From: Nguyenibacter vanlangensis
GTDB lineage: Bacteria; Pseudomonadota; Alphaproteobacteria; Acetobacterales; Acetobacteraceae
Direction of reading: 5' to 3'
Assembly (NCBI RefSeq): GCF_038719015.1
Contig: NZ_CP152276.1
Location: forward strand, 1,958,501-2,022,500
Length of the DNA: 64,000 nt
Below the pieces are notes generated by a model, which was not told the DNA's origin, ran no database searches, and saw only the letters and a program-made list of their open reading frames with translations. Made by a program: the position numbers and the translations under genes. The first letter of the stretch is position 1. Each line of letters starts with the position of its first letter. Below are positions 18,015 through 27,281 of the stretch, one piece after another.

Positions 18015-21000
18015 CAAGCTCAGTCGACATTCGCGCTCATCTCGTCGATCTGTTTCGCCGCGATCTCATCGGCCCCGGCCCGCAGGACGCCGATCTTGCG
18101 ACCGAGCGGCTGAATGAGAGCCCTTCGCGCTGGTATTTGACCGGCTTCCTCGCGCCGGCTGAAGATCCGCTCGGTCTTGAAGGCGAGGATGACGACGACG
18201 ATCCATCGGCCCAGGAGGAAATGGAGATCGACGTCGAGGAGTCCGACACCGACGGCGCTGGAGGCGCGGCTGGCGACAATGAGGAGCCGGAGACGCCAAA
18301 CACCAAGCGTCGATTTCTTCCTTCATCCATCGGATTGACGGTTCTACTCGCGCCGGATGTCACCGAGATCGAAGCGCTTGTCTCTTGGGGCGACTACCGC
18401 ACTGAGCCACCCCTGCCGGAAAGCGTGCTGTTGCCCGAGCCGCTTCCAGAAGAAGAAGTCGGCGAGGACGGCAAGCCCAAGCGCGGCGCGCGACCGATGG
18501 TGGACTGGGTTCGCATACCCAAGGCACAGACGGTGCGCGTTCCGGTCGTGGATGGGCGCGGCGTGCCGGTTGTCGTCCCCGAGAGTGCCGCTGAGCAGCG
18601 GCGCGGCGGCGGGCTGGTGTTGGAGACCCACTCTCGGCTGTTCAGCTACCAGACCCCGGAGGGGACGACGGAGACAGTCCGCGCGCTCACGGTCTTTCTC
18701 GTGAACCGCCGCCTGACGGTCCATCGGTTTTACTCCGACGTCAGCTTCATATTCCAGGCGCGGCTCGAACTCGTTTGCGAGCGTGGCTTCCGTCCTCGTC
18801 GCGACCTCTCCGGCTACAATTCGCAGGACTGGGATTTGCGGGTCGGCGATCTCCACTATCGCGATGTTCTTGAATGGGCAGTGGGTCGCAACATTGCCGC
18901 TGATTGGGAGACCAGCGAGGAATGGAATGCGCCAGTTAAGCGCGTCTGGACCAATCCCCTGCCGACTGCCGAGGTGGAGCGGGTCGCGCCCAACGAGGAT
19001 GCCAGCCTGAAGACCGCCGTCACCTTCGGCATGGAGCCTCTGGCGCAAGTCGCGGACGCCGGAGGCGCGGCTCTGGCGCAGGCGCTCGGCCAGCTCCCAA
19101 AGCTCTACGAGCTATGGATCGACGCGGAACGGCTCAAGCTGCCGTCGCTCGCGCCGCGACGCGGCCAGACCGGTGCCCATCTGATTGCCGAGATGGAGGC
19201 GGCGAAAGACCGGATCGCCGCCGGTATTCAACTCCTGGCGCAGAACGACAAGGCGCGCTCGGCATTCCGGTTCATGAACCTTGCAGTCGCCATGGCGGCG
19301 CGCCGCAGGAATGCTGGCGCTTCGGGGGACCCGCAAGCGATGCCGACGCCAACGTGGCGACCGTTCCAGCTTGCCTTCATCCTGCTCAATCTCTCCGGGC
19401 TGGCGGAGCGGACGCATCCGGATCGCGAGATCGCCGATCTCTTGTTCTTCCCAACCGGCGGCGGCAAGACGGAGGCCTATCTCGGTCTCGCTGCCTTTGT
19501 CATCGCCCATCGACGCCTCTCGGGGGCGGGCTTGCTTGGGGCAGGTGTGGCCGTGATCATGCGCTACACCCTGCGGTTGCTGACGCTCGATCAGTTGGCC
19601 CGTGCCGCCGGCGTAGTTTGCGCGCTCGAATTGATGCGGACCGATCCGGCCAATGCCAGCGAGCAAGGCCGCTGCTTACTCGGTGATTGGCCGATCGAGA
19701 TCGGCCTGTGGGTCGGTTCGGATGCGTCGCCCAACAGGCTCGGGGGGCGTGGCAAGTCGGACGAAACCACGGCTGTCGGTCGGGTGCGGCGTTTTCGGAA
19801 CGGTCGAGACAAACGCGCGCCAGCGCCGCTAAAGGCGTGCCCTTGGTGCGGCACGGAATTCACGCCTTCGTCCTTCGCCTGCATGCCTAACGAGCACGCA
19901 CCGACAAACCTTGAGATACGCTGTGCCAATTCGAATTGCGACTTCAGCCGCAATCGGCCACTGCCTGTCCTCACGGTTGATGAGCCGATCTACCGGCGCT
20001 TGCCCGCATTCCTGATCGCGACGGTGGACAAGTTCGCGGCGCTCCCCTGGGTGGGTGAGACCGGCGCCTTCTTCGGTCATGTCGATCGCTTCGCGGCTGG
20101 CGCGGGCTTCTACGGTGCGGCCGAGCCAGGCGAAGGGCAGCCTTTAGGCAACGGTTGGTCGCTCGACCCGCCCGACCTCATCATCCAGGACGAGCTGCAC
20201 CTCATTTCCGGTCCGCTCGGAACGGTCGCGGGCCTCTACGAAGCGGCGATCGACCAGTTGGCGTCCCGTCGATACGGCGAGCGTGTCGTGCGCCCGAAGA
20301 TCGTCGCTTCGACCGCGACGGTGCGCCGAGCCACGGACCAGATCGCCGCTTTGTTCGATCGCAAGACGACCAGTATCTTCCCGCCCTCCGGGATCGATCG
20401 GACTGACAGCTTTTTCGCCCGGACCGTGCCGGCGACCAAAGACCCGGCACGTATGTATATGGGCATCGCCGCCCAGGGCCGGGGGCCGAAGCTGGTGTTC
20501 CTACGGTCGCTTACCAGTTTGCTGGCAGCGGCGCAGGCTGAGTTCGATGCCAATACCGTAGCCGGTGGCGGCAGCAATCCGGCCGATCCTTACATGACCG
20601 CTGTCTGCTACTTCAACGCGCTGCGCGAGTTGGGCGGAGCGCGGAGGATCGTTGAGGATGAGGTCCGGGATCGCGCGGCGCGCTACGGGGCGCAGCGCCA
20701 CCGGATCGACCCTCCCGATCGTCCCTTTGCCGATCGACGCATTAAGGAACCGATGGAGCTGACTTCGCGCGTTTCGACGGATGAGGTCGCGAAGGCCAAG
20801 CAACGGCTGGAACTGCGCTTTGGGGCGGGGGCCGATCCTGTCGACGTGGCGCTTGCCACGAACATGATCTCGGTCGGTCTCGACATCACCCGCCTCGGTC
20901 TCATGCTCGTCCAAGGGCAGCCGAAGACAGCGGCAGAGTATATTCAGGCGACCAGTCGAGTCGGCCGCGATCCCGGACGCCCTGGATTGGTGTTGGCGGT

Positions 21001-21556
21001 GCTGAATATGCACAAGCCACGCGACCGCATGCACTTTGAGCAATTCGGCCAATTCCACCGGACGTTCTATCGCGCTGTCGAGGCCACCAGCGTAACACCC
21101 TGGGCTGCTCGCGCGCTGGATCGCGCGCTTGCGGCTGTCGTCGTCGCAGCGGCACGGCATATCGATTCGACGCTGACGCCCGAGACGGCCGTCGTCGCCT
21201 TCAAGAATAACCCGGCAGTACGGACTACTGTCCGCAATGCGATCCTGGCGCGAGCCCCCGCAAGCATGGTCGCGGGCGGCCACGCGACATTGGGTGCCGC
21301 GATAGATGCTATCGCCGATGCCTGGATCACAACCGCCGATGATCAATCGGCAGGAGGCAACACATTTGCCTACGCCCAGAAGAAGAGCCCCCACCGCTTG
21401 CTGCACATGCCGCTCGATGGGGCGATCCCGAACCTTTCCGATCAACACCGGTTGTTTGTGGCAGGACGATCAATGCGGGACGTGGAGGCCAGCGTCGATT
21501 TGAAGGTCCGTGACCCTCGCGGCCAAAAGATAGCCAATGCGGATGACCTCGCATGA
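18011..21556 (+). CDS. drmA: DrmA helicase-domain protein of DISARM
   Basis: This 1181-residue protein starts at MTSSVDIRAHLVDLFRRDLIGPGP. The N-terminal 100 residues include an acidic Asp/Glu tract (DDDDDPSAQEEMEIDVEE). The helicase core has Walker A FPTGGGKTEAY near residue 480, a zinc-ribbon-like insertion (CPWC near 609 and CANSNC near 637), Walker B IIQDELH near 726 and ATSRVGRDPGRPG near 980. DrmA and DrmB form the shared core of all DISARM classes and are thought to engage incoming DNA. The start overlaps the PIN gene and the end overlaps drmB by four bases, so all three are translationally coupled. Confidence 0.9.
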   Translation: MTSSVDIRAHLVDLFRRDLIGPGPQDADLATERLNESPSRWYLTGFLAPAEDPLGLEGEDDDDDPSAQEEMEIDVEESDTDGAGGAAGDNEEPETPNTKRRFLPSSIGLTVLLAPDVTEIEALVSWGDYRTEPPLPESVLLPEPLPEEEVGEDGKPKRGARPMVDWVRIPKAQTVRVPVVDGRGVPVVVPESAAEQRRGGGLVLETHSRLFSYQTPEGTTETVRALTVFLVNRRLTVHRFYSDVSFIFQARLELVCERGFRPRRDLSGYNSQDWDLRVGDLHYRDVLEWAVGRNIAADWETSEEWNAPVKRVWTNPLPTAEVERVAPNEDASLKTAVTFGMEPLAQVADAGGAALAQALGQLPKLYELWIDAERLKLPSLAPRRGQTGAHLIAEMEAAKDRIAAGIQLLAQNDKARSAFRFMNLAVAMAARRRNAGASGDPQAMPTPTWRPFQLAFILLNLSGLAERTHPDREIADLLFFPTGGGKTEAYLGLAAFVIAHRRLSGAGLLGAGVAVIMRYTLRLLTLDQLARAAGVVCALELMRTDPANASEQGRCLLGDWPIEIGLWVGSDASPNRLGGRGKSDETTAVGRVRRFRNGRDKRAPAPLKACPWCGTEFTPSSFACMPNEHAPTNLEIRCANSNCDFSRNRPLPVLTVDEPIYRRLPAFLIATVDKFAALPWVGETGAFFGHVDRFAAGAGFYGAAEPGEGQPLGNGWSLDPPDLIIQDELHLISGPLGTVAGLYEAAIDQLASRRYGERVVRPKIVASTATVRRATDQIAALFDRKTTSIFPPSGIDRTDSFFARTVPATKDPARMYMGIAAQGRGPKLVFLRSLTSLLAAAQAEFDANTVAGGGSNPADPYMTAVCYFNALRELGGARRIVEDEVRDRAARYGAQRHRIDPPDRPFADRRIKEPMELTSRVSTDEVAKAKQRLELRFGAGADPVDVALATNMISVGLDITRLGLMLVQGQPKTAAEYIQATSRVGRDPGRPGLVLAVLNMHKPRDRMHFEQFGQFHRTFYRAVEATSVTPWAARALDRALAAVVVAAARHIDSTLTPETAVVAFKNNPAVRTTVRNAILARAPASMVAGGHATLGAAIDAIADAWITTADDQSAGGNTFAYAQKKSPHRLLHMPLDGAIPNLSDQHRLFVAGRSMRDVEASVDLKVRDPRGQKIANADDLA

Positions 21557-23418
21557 CCAAGAACGCACAGCGTCTGAGCCAACTGATTTCCACCTTCGGG
21601 CCGGGAGCCATGATCGACTTGCCGACAAGGTCGGTTGTGGTCGCCGGGCTCGAATTTTGGGACATGCCGCCCACCTCTTTCGCGACCATCTCGGAGCCGC
21701 GGCTGACGGCGAGACTGGAACAGATCCTCAAGGATCAGGGACGTCTAGACCCGAACAGCAGCCTGTCTCTGCGCACCCCGCCGATTGCACCGGACAGCCC
21801 GACCGCACTGCCAGCCGGAGTTACCGCGCCGATCTTCCCGACATGGTTCGTCTGTGAGTTGGCCGACGTCTTGACCGTGGGCTCCGGAACGATCCGGCGC
21901 CGTCGTCTCGTGCGATGGCAGGACCTGGACACCAGAGGGCGCCGTCGCTTCATTTTTGACGACGGGCGAAAATCGGATGTGACACCAATCCGGTTCGTAG
22001 CAGCTTGCGAAAAAGGCCATTTGCAGGACATCGACTGGCGGTGGGTCGTCCATGGGCCGGTCCAGTGCCAGGAGCCGCTTTGGGTCGAGGAAAAAGGGAC
22101 GAGCGCGGACCCTGCCGACACGAGCATCGTATGCGGCTGCGGTAAGAACCTTTCGCTTCAGGACGCCTTCCAACCTGGGCGTTTGGGGAAATGCCAGGGC
22201 GAGCGGCCCTGGTTGCTGGATCGGGATCCTGACGGCTGCGGGGAAAATCTGAAGCTTCTCACCCGGACAGCTACGAACACCTACTTCCCGCAAGTCTACA
22301 CGGTTATCTCGTTACCGAGCGCGGTGGATGATTTGACCCGATTGGTTGGTGAACTCGCAGGCGAACTGACGAACGTCGCGTCAGCCCAGGACGTCGCTAT
22401 AGCCAAGAAATTCAACAACAAAGTATCCGCGTCGCTCGGCACTTACAGTGACGATGAGATTTTCGAACGCCTCGAACGCCTTCGTGCGGGAGCACAGGCC
22501 GATGCGTCCCGGTCTCCCAAGATGTCCGAGTTCGACGTGTTCGCGAGTGGCCACCAACAAATCGGGCAAAATCACCCGACAGCCAAGCTCTACGCGGAAA
22601 CTCTTCCGCGGACGGCATGGGTTGACTCAAGTGTCAGTGTTGACACCTCGGCCATAAAGAACCTCGTCGCCGTTCATCGCCTGAGAGAGGTGTCGAGCCT
22701 GTACGGCTTCACGCGATTCGAAGCCGCACCCACGAGTTCGGACGGCGACATCGAGGACATCCAACTGGCCGTTCGCGGTGCGCCGATCTCGCGGGGAGCA
22801 GACTGGTTGCCTGCCATCGAGCAATTCGGCGAAGGGCTCTTCATCCACATTGACGAGCAGGCGGTGAACCGCTGGCTTCAGACCCCTGACGTCGTCAGCC
22901 GCCAGGCAAGTCTGCTTCGCGGTTACGGACATTGGCGTACCAGATTCTCTGGAGGCGCCCCGAACTATCCGGGAACGGCCTATACGCTGCTCCACTCGCT
23001 CTCTCATGCCTTGATGGCCGAGATCGCGCTCGACAGCGGATATCCCGCGAGTTCTCTGAAGGAACGCATCTACGCACTCAGTGACGCCGGCAACGGCGGT
23101 GTTCCTGTGAGATGCGGAATCTTGATCTACACGGCAACGCCCGGCGCTCAAGGTACATTGGGCGGGCTCGTCGCTGCCGGATCGCGATTCTCCAGCATTC
23201 TGCGAAGTGCGCTCGATCGGCTGATGATCTGCTCGAATGACCCGGTTTGTTCGGACCATGAGCCGGATGGCCGCAGCGGGGACAGGGCAACCCACGGTGC
23301 TGCCTGTCACGGGTGCCTGCTCATCGCGGAAACGAGTTGCGAGATGCGGAACTTGTTCCTTGACAGAAGTTTACTGATTCAAACAATGGCACATCATCAA
23401 TCAAATTTTTTCGATTGA
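21553..23418 (+). CDS. drmB: DrmB, DUF1998-domain protein of DISARM
   Basis: This 621-residue protein starts at MTKNAQRLSQLISTFGPGAMIDLPTRSV (read in parts). The N-terminal FGPGAMIDLP and CEKGHLQDIDW stretches are typical of DrmB. Paired Cys (VCGCGKN, then GKCQGERPW) suggest a zinc site. The C-terminal DUF1998 domain holds LLHSLSHALM and the Cys-rich end CHGCLLIAETSCE. DrmB associates with DrmA in the DISARM core. Class 1 loci normally continue into drmC, a phospholipase D-like gene; here drmB is followed only by 84 bases and then the antisense copG stop. Confidence 0.9.
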   Translation: MTKNAQRLSQLISTFGPGAMIDLPTRSVVVAGLEFWDMPPTSFATISEPRLTARLEQILKDQGRLDPNSSLSLRTPPIAPDSPTALPAGVTAPIFPTWFVCELADVLTVGSGTIRRRRLVRWQDLDTRGRRRFIFDDGRKSDVTPIRFVAACEKGHLQDIDWRWVVHGPVQCQEPLWVEEKGTSADPADTSIVCGCGKNLSLQDAFQPGRLGKCQGERPWLLDRDPDGCGENLKLLTRTATNTYFPQVYTVISLPSAVDDLTRLVGELAGELTNVASAQDVAIAKKFNNKVSASLGTYSDDEIFERLERLRAGAQADASRSPKMSEFDVFASGHQQIGQNHPTAKLYAETLPRTAWVDSSVSVDTSAIKNLVAVHRLREVSSLYGFTRFEAAPTSSDGDIEDIQLAVRGAPISRGADWLPAIEQFGEGLFIHIDEQAVNRWLQTPDVVSRQASLLRGYGHWRTRFSGGAPNYPGTAYTLLHSLSHALMAEIALDSGYPASSLKERIYALSDAGNGGVPVRCGILIYTATPGAQGTLGGLVAAGSRFSSILRSALDRLMICSNDPVCSDHEPDGRSGDRATHGAACHGCLLIAETSCEMRNLFLDRSLLIQTMAHHQSNFFD

Positions 23419-23502
23419 TGCGACAGTAGAGGTGCAGGGTCCATCCTTCTATGTTGACGCTGGCTTTATAGAAGCATTGCGGGCAGACGATGGACCGCCG
23501 AT
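23419..23502 (+). other. Drm-to-ICE junction with a short open remnant instead of drmC
   Basis: Only 84 bases separate the drmB stop from the copG stop. A frame different from drmB stays open to a TAG at about 23506 and would encode VEVQGPSFYVDAGFIEALRA and a few more residues. It reads like the end of a coding sequence. It may be the relic of a lost gene or the old junction of the insertion. It is too short to identify, and chance is not excluded. Confidence 0.3.
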
Positions 23503-23937
23503 TTAGGAATTTTGCTCTTGGCCGATAGGCTCCAAATCCAGCCTGACCTCGTCATCCAGCGTCATCCCACGTGCGAGCCGTCGCCCGACAGCTTCAACAA
23601 AGCCGTCATATCGCTCCCGCCCCTTGCTTTGCGCCGCAGCCAAAGCCGCATCCGGCAGCGGCGGCGTGCTGGTCAGCCAGAACCGCACGAACACGGCGAG
23701 CGATTCATTGGCGATGGTGACCCGTTGTTCCATCCGCTCCAGCTGCCGCGTCATCCGGTCCAGCCGCCGGGCCAGTGCGGCTTCAAGTCGCTCCGCCCCG
23801 TCCGGCGACAGAAATGACGCCAGCGCCGTTTCCACGATCAGCGCCTGCGGTACCTTCTTGCGGGCCGCGTAATCGGCGAGCCTGACGCTGAGATCGGCGG
23901 GTAGCCGGATCGTGTGCTTGATCCGCATGGCAGTCAT
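23503..23937 (-). CDS. CopG/ribbon-helix-helix regulator of the transfer operon
   Basis: The protein has 144 residues. The N-terminus carries a ribbon-helix-helix fold (MRIKHTIRLPADLSVRLADYA, read in parts), followed by a helical tail with ARRLDRMTRQLERMEQRV that may oligomerise. In related ICEs this gene lies between traG and trbB. It overlaps traG by ATGA, but its other neighbour is now drmB on the opposite strand rather than trbB. It probably regulates conjugation genes or aids the coupling protein; neither is shown here. Confidence 0.85.
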   Translation of the reverse strand: MTAMRIKHTIRLPADLSVRLADYAARKKVPQALIVETALASFLSPDGAERLEAALARRLDRMTRQLERMEQRVTIANESLAVFVRFWLTSTPPLPDAALAAAQSKGRERYDGFVEAVGRRLARGMTLDDEVRLDLEPIGQEQNS

Positions 23938-25916
23938 AGCCCCATCCGGTCGGCAGGATCGAGCGAGACCTGTCGCGCAAGCGCCCGCTCCCCGCGTCTC
24001 ACGGTCTGTGCCCGTGTGGCGTCATCCTCCAATTCCTCGTCGGGCGGCTCGAACTCATGCACCGGCTTCCTCGGTTTGGGCGCGATTTCCTCCTGTTCCT
24101 GCAGTTCCGGCTCACGGCGAATGCCGCCATTGGCGGGGTCGTCGTCTCCGTTACCCGGTGTCGCCGGCTGCACCACGTCGGCCCAATCCCCCGGCGGCTG
24201 CGGTCCGATGGGCGGCGTTCCCTCCGGAGACGCCGACGGTTCGAACCGGGGCGGCGGAAGGATACGCGCGGCCAGTTCGGCATCCTCGAAATAGCGTGCC
24301 TTGCGCGCCCGGATCGGAGAACAGCCGGAGACCAGCACCAGTTCCTCGTCAGGGGAAAGCTGCATGATCTCGCCGGGTGTCAATAGCGGCCGCGCGGTTT
24401 CATGGCGTGTCACCATCAGATGCCCGAGCCACGGCGACAGCCGATGCCCAGCATAGTTCTTCGCGTCACGGATCTCGGTCGCAGTGCCAAGCGCATCGGA
24501 CACCCGCTTGGCGGTCCGTTCGTCGTTGGTCGCGAAACTGACCCGGACATGACAATTATCGAGGATCGAATTGTTCTGTCCGTAGGCTTTCTCGATCTGG
24601 TTCAGGCTCTGGCCAATCAGGAAACTCTTGATGCCGTACCCCGCCATGAAGGCCAGCGCACTCTCGAAGAAATCCAGCCGCCCGAGCGCCGGGAACTCGT
24701 CGAGCATCAGCAGCAACCGATGGCGACGCTTTGCCTCCAGTTCCTCGGTCAGTCGGCGGCCGATCTGGTTCAGCACCAGGCGGACCAGTGGCTTGGTGCG
24801 GCTGATGTCCGAAGGGGGCACCACCAGATAGAGCGTCGCCGGATGGGTGCCAGCCACGAGGTCGCGGATCCGCCAGTCGCAGCGGCGCGTCACATGGGCC
24901 ACGACCGGATCGCGATAGAGGCCAAGGAACGACATGGCAGTGGACAGCACGCCCGAGCGTTCATTGTCGCTCTTGTTCAGCAGTTCCCGCGCCGAACTGG
25001 CAACCACGGGATGGACGCCCTTTTTGCCAAGATGCGGCGTGGTCATCATGGCACGCAATGTGGTCTCAATCGCCCGTTTGGGGTCGGAGAGGAAATTGGC
25101 GACCCCGGCCAGGGTCTTGTCCTCCTCGGCGTAGAGGACATGCAGGATGGTGCCGACCAACAGCGCGTGGCTGGTCTTCTCCCAATGGTTCCGCTTCTCA
25201 AGGGCGCCCTCGGGATCGACCAGCACGTCGGCGATGTTCTGCACGTCGCGGACCTCGCGCTCGCCGCGCCGGACTTCCAGCAGCGGGTTGTAGGCGGCGC
25301 TGGCGAGATTAGTCGGGTCGAACAGCAGCACCGGCCCGAAGCGGACGCGCCATCCGGCGGTCAAAGTCCAGTTCTCGCCCTTGATGTCATGGACGATGGC
25401 GGCACCCGGCCAGGTCAGCAGCGTCGGCACCACCAGCCCGACGCCCTTGCCAGATCGGGTGGGAGCAAAGCACAGCACATGCTCCGGCCCATCATGACGA
25501 AGATAGGCATCAGCGGAGCGACCGAGCACCACGCCATCGGGGGCGAGCAGCCCGGCACGGCGGATCTCCCGCGGGTCTGCCCAGTGCGCCGAACCATAGG
25601 TGGTGGCGCGTTTCTTTTCGCGGGCACGCCACACCGCCATCGTAATTGCGACGATGACGGCGGCAATGCCGCCCGATGCCGCGATGTAACCGCCGGTGGT
25701 GAAGATATCCGGAGCATAGGCGTCATAGGCGAACCACCACCAGAAGAATTCCGGCGGATAATAGACCGACCAGCCGAGCAGCGTGAACCACGAAGCGCCA
25801 AGCTGCGGCTGGAAGCCGAGCCGCCACGCAGTCCATTGCGTCGCGGCCCAGGTGAAAGCGAGGATCAGGGTGTTGACGGAAAACACCGATCCCCAGAGGA
25901 TCTTGGTCTGATTCAT
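23934..25916 (-). CDS. traG: TraG (VirD4-like) conjugative coupling protein
   Basis: The protein has 660 residues from the ATG at 25916; a GTG three codons upstream is possible. N-terminal membrane helices (SVFSVNTLILAFTW and YIAASGGIAAVIVAITMAV) precede a VirD4/TraG ATPase domain with Walker A PTRSGKGVG near residue 148 and Walker B LLMLDEFPALG near 400. The acidic, Pro-rich C-terminal tail is typical. It brings the relaxase-DNA complex to the secretion channel. It is coupled to copG and separated from the trb genes by DISARM. A 706-codon antisense frame here is a shadow. Confidence 0.95.
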   Translation of the reverse strand: MNQTKILWGSVFSVNTLILAFTWAATQWTAWRLGFQPQLGASWFTLLGWSVYYPPEFFWWWFAYDAYAPDIFTTGGYIAASGGIAAVIVAITMAVWRAREKKRATTYGSAHWADPREIRRAGLLAPDGVVLGRSADAYLRHDGPEHVLCFAPTRSGKGVGLVVPTLLTWPGAAIVHDIKGENWTLTAGWRVRFGPVLLFDPTNLASAAYNPLLEVRRGEREVRDVQNIADVLVDPEGALEKRNHWEKTSHALLVGTILHVLYAEEDKTLAGVANFLSDPKRAIETTLRAMMTTPHLGKKGVHPVVASSARELLNKSDNERSGVLSTAMSFLGLYRDPVVAHVTRRCDWRIRDLVAGTHPATLYLVVPPSDISRTKPLVRLVLNQIGRRLTEELEAKRRHRLLLMLDEFPALGRLDFFESALAFMAGYGIKSFLIGQSLNQIEKAYGQNNSILDNCHVRVSFATNDERTAKRVSDALGTATEIRDAKNYAGHRLSPWLGHLMVTRHETARPLLTPGEIMQLSPDEELVLVSGCSPIRARKARYFEDAELAARILPPPRFEPSASPEGTPPIGPQPPGDWADVVQPATPGNGDDDPANGGIRREPELQEQEEIAPKPRKPVHEFEPPDEELEDDATRAQTVRRGERALARQVSLDPADRMGL

Positions 25917-26072
25917 GACGATCACCGATCAAGGAGATCGGCGCCGCTGACTTCAATCCCTGAGTTGAGACAATGGGTTTCCCGGATAGTTCCGGATAAA
26001 AATCGGATCTACCCCCGGACGCCAGATCACTCGACCGAGGGCCGACCGGCGCAGCGATTCCCACTCCACGCG

Positions 26073-26363
26073 TCAGAGATAGTGTTTCGGTTCCTGGCGC
26101 TGATGCAGGACACGAACAATGAAAATCCCCTCATCCGTCTTCCGATAGAACACGGCGTGACTGTCATGGACGAAGCGGAAATAGCCGGGCCGCAGATCAC
26201 CGATATCGGCTCCCATGTCGGGATAGGTCGCCAGCGTCTCGAAGGCCGCATGCAGGTCGAGGATATAGCGCTCGGCCCGCGTCCAACCCCAGTTCCGGAT
26301 CGAAAGCGCGATAATGGCCTGAACGTCGGAATCCGCTTCGCCGGAAAGCGTGTAGCTAGGCAT
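26073..26363 (-). CDS. parE: ParE/RelE-family toxin
   Basis: This 96-residue protein has the ParE fold pattern: MPSYTLSGEADSDVQAII, then NWGWTRAERYILDLHAAF with the conserved YxxxLxxxFexL helix. The strand pair GYFRFVHDSHAVFYRKTDEG and IFIVRVLHQRQE follows. ParE toxins poison DNA gyrase. The gene overlaps the upstream antitoxin by eight bases. The pair lies between traG and the DUF488 cargo and likely stabilises the element in the host. Confidence 0.88.
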   Translation of the reverse strand: MPSYTLSGEADSDVQAIIALSIRNWGWTRAERYILDLHAAFETLATYPDMGADIGDLRPGYFRFVHDSHAVFYRKTDEGIFIVRVLHQRQEPKHYL

Positions 26364-26604
26364 CCGTCGCGTCGTGGACCGTCTTCATCGCCGCGAGGAT
26401 GTCGGGGATCGTCCGCTTGCTCACACCGCTCCATTCGCCCTGAACCAGAGCCTCGACCAGAGCCTGCCTTTCCTCGGCCTGTGTCTGGTCACGCCGGATC
26501 AGGTCGCGCACGTAATCGCTGACGCTGGCATATTGCCCGCTGTCGATACGGCGCTGCACCCAATCACGCATCGGATCCGGCATGGATACATTCATGGAAG
26601 CCAT
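26356..26604 (-). CDS. parD: ParD-family antitoxin
   Basis: This 82-residue protein starts at MASMNVSMPDPMRDWVQ, with AAGGGAGA seven bases upstream. The next ATG two codons upstream sits too close to that site. The N-terminus is ribbon-helix-helix (MNVSMPDPMRDWVQRRIDSG and YASVSDYVRDLIRRD), the usual DNA-binding part of ParD, and the C-terminus would wrap the toxin. It probably represses its own promoter; an inverted repeat lies just upstream at 26627-26655. Confidence 0.88.
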   Translation of the reverse strand: MASMNVSMPDPMRDWVQRRIDSGQYASVSDYVRDLIRRDQTQAEERQALVEALVQGEWSGVSKRTIPDILAAMKTVHDATDA

Positions 26605-26626
26605 CGTCATTCTCCCTTTGGGTCAC

Positions 26627-26655
26627 GATGGCAGATAATGGCACAATTTGCCATC
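26627..26655. promoter_or_regulatory. Inverted repeat upstream of parDE, probable operator
   Basis: Arms GATGGCA (26627-26633) and TGCCATC (26649-26655) are perfect. A second symmetric pair, TGGCA and TGCCA (26639-26653, five bases apart), overlaps them. The site is 23 bases above the parD start and in an AT-rich patch. ParD proteins repress their operons from such sites. Confidence 0.5.
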
Positions 26656-26777
26656 ACAATGCCAACCAGCTGCGCTCGTCACTGCTTTCCCAAATGGTCT
26701 ACCTTCTGACAAACTGGGGAGCATGACCGCAGCCGAAACACCTTGACATCACCGTCAAACCAGATTCCAACCTACTC

Positions 26778-27281
26778 ATGGGCAAAAAAAGCACCACTCT
26801 AGCGACGATCGGTTACGAGTCGGCAGACTTGGACGATTTTCTCGCAACGCTGGCGCGCTGCGGAGTAACACGGGTCATCGATATCCGAGAGATAGCGATC
26901 TCCCGGCGTCGTGGATTTGCGAAAAGCGCTTTGTCCTCCGCTCTCTTGAATTCTGGTATCGACTATGTCCACCTCCGCGGCTTAGGGGATCCCAAAGAAG
27001 GAAGACTCGCGGCGCGTTCCGGCGACTATTTTCGCTTTGAACGAGTTTTTCATCAACATATGAAAACAGACGCAGCACAAAGAGACCTGCGTACTGCAGC
27101 CATCCTCGCCGCAGAGGGTGGCGCGTGTCTTCTATGTTTCGAACGGGACTATCGGACATGTCATCGTACGATTGTCGCCCAAGCTCTGTCCAAAATCGTG
27201 CCCCTGACAATACGTAACCTGGGTGTGAGTGCTGGCCTTGCAAAACAGTCCCAATCGGAAAGACTACTCGCGTTTGCCTAA
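26778..27281 (+). CDS. DUF488-family protein
   Basis: This 167-residue protein starts at ATG 26778. It has the DUF488 signature: ATIGYES at the N-terminus, VIDIREIAISRRRGFAKSAL, the strand YVHLRGLGDPK, and near the C-terminus LLCFERDYRTCHR with the conserved Cys-His. The biochemical activity of the family is unknown to me. The base composition is visibly more AT-rich than neighbouring genes, and it runs opposite to the surrounding transfer genes, both signs of acquisition. It overlaps the next gene by 53 bases, so the two are almost certainly one functional pair. Confidence 0.82.
   Translation: MGKKSTTLATIGYESADLDDFLATLARCGVTRVIDIREIAISRRRGFAKSALSSALLNSGIDYVHLRGLGDPKEGRLAARSGDYFRFERVFHQHMKTDAAQRDLRTAAILAAEGGACLLCFERDYRTCHRTIVAQALSKIVPLTIRNLGVSAGLAKQSQSERLLAFA

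Noticed and set aside
8808-23502. A drmC (phospholipase D-like) gene within the DISARM unit
   Set aside because: No HxKxxxxD-type protein was found in any frame of this block.
24402-26522. 706-codon open frame antisense to traG and parDE
   Set aside because: It crosses several real genes on the other strand and looks like shadow sequence.
26743-26771. Promoter of the DUF488 gene (TTGACA at 26743)
   Set aside because: The -35 box is perfect, but no acceptable -10 box lies 16-18 bases downstream.
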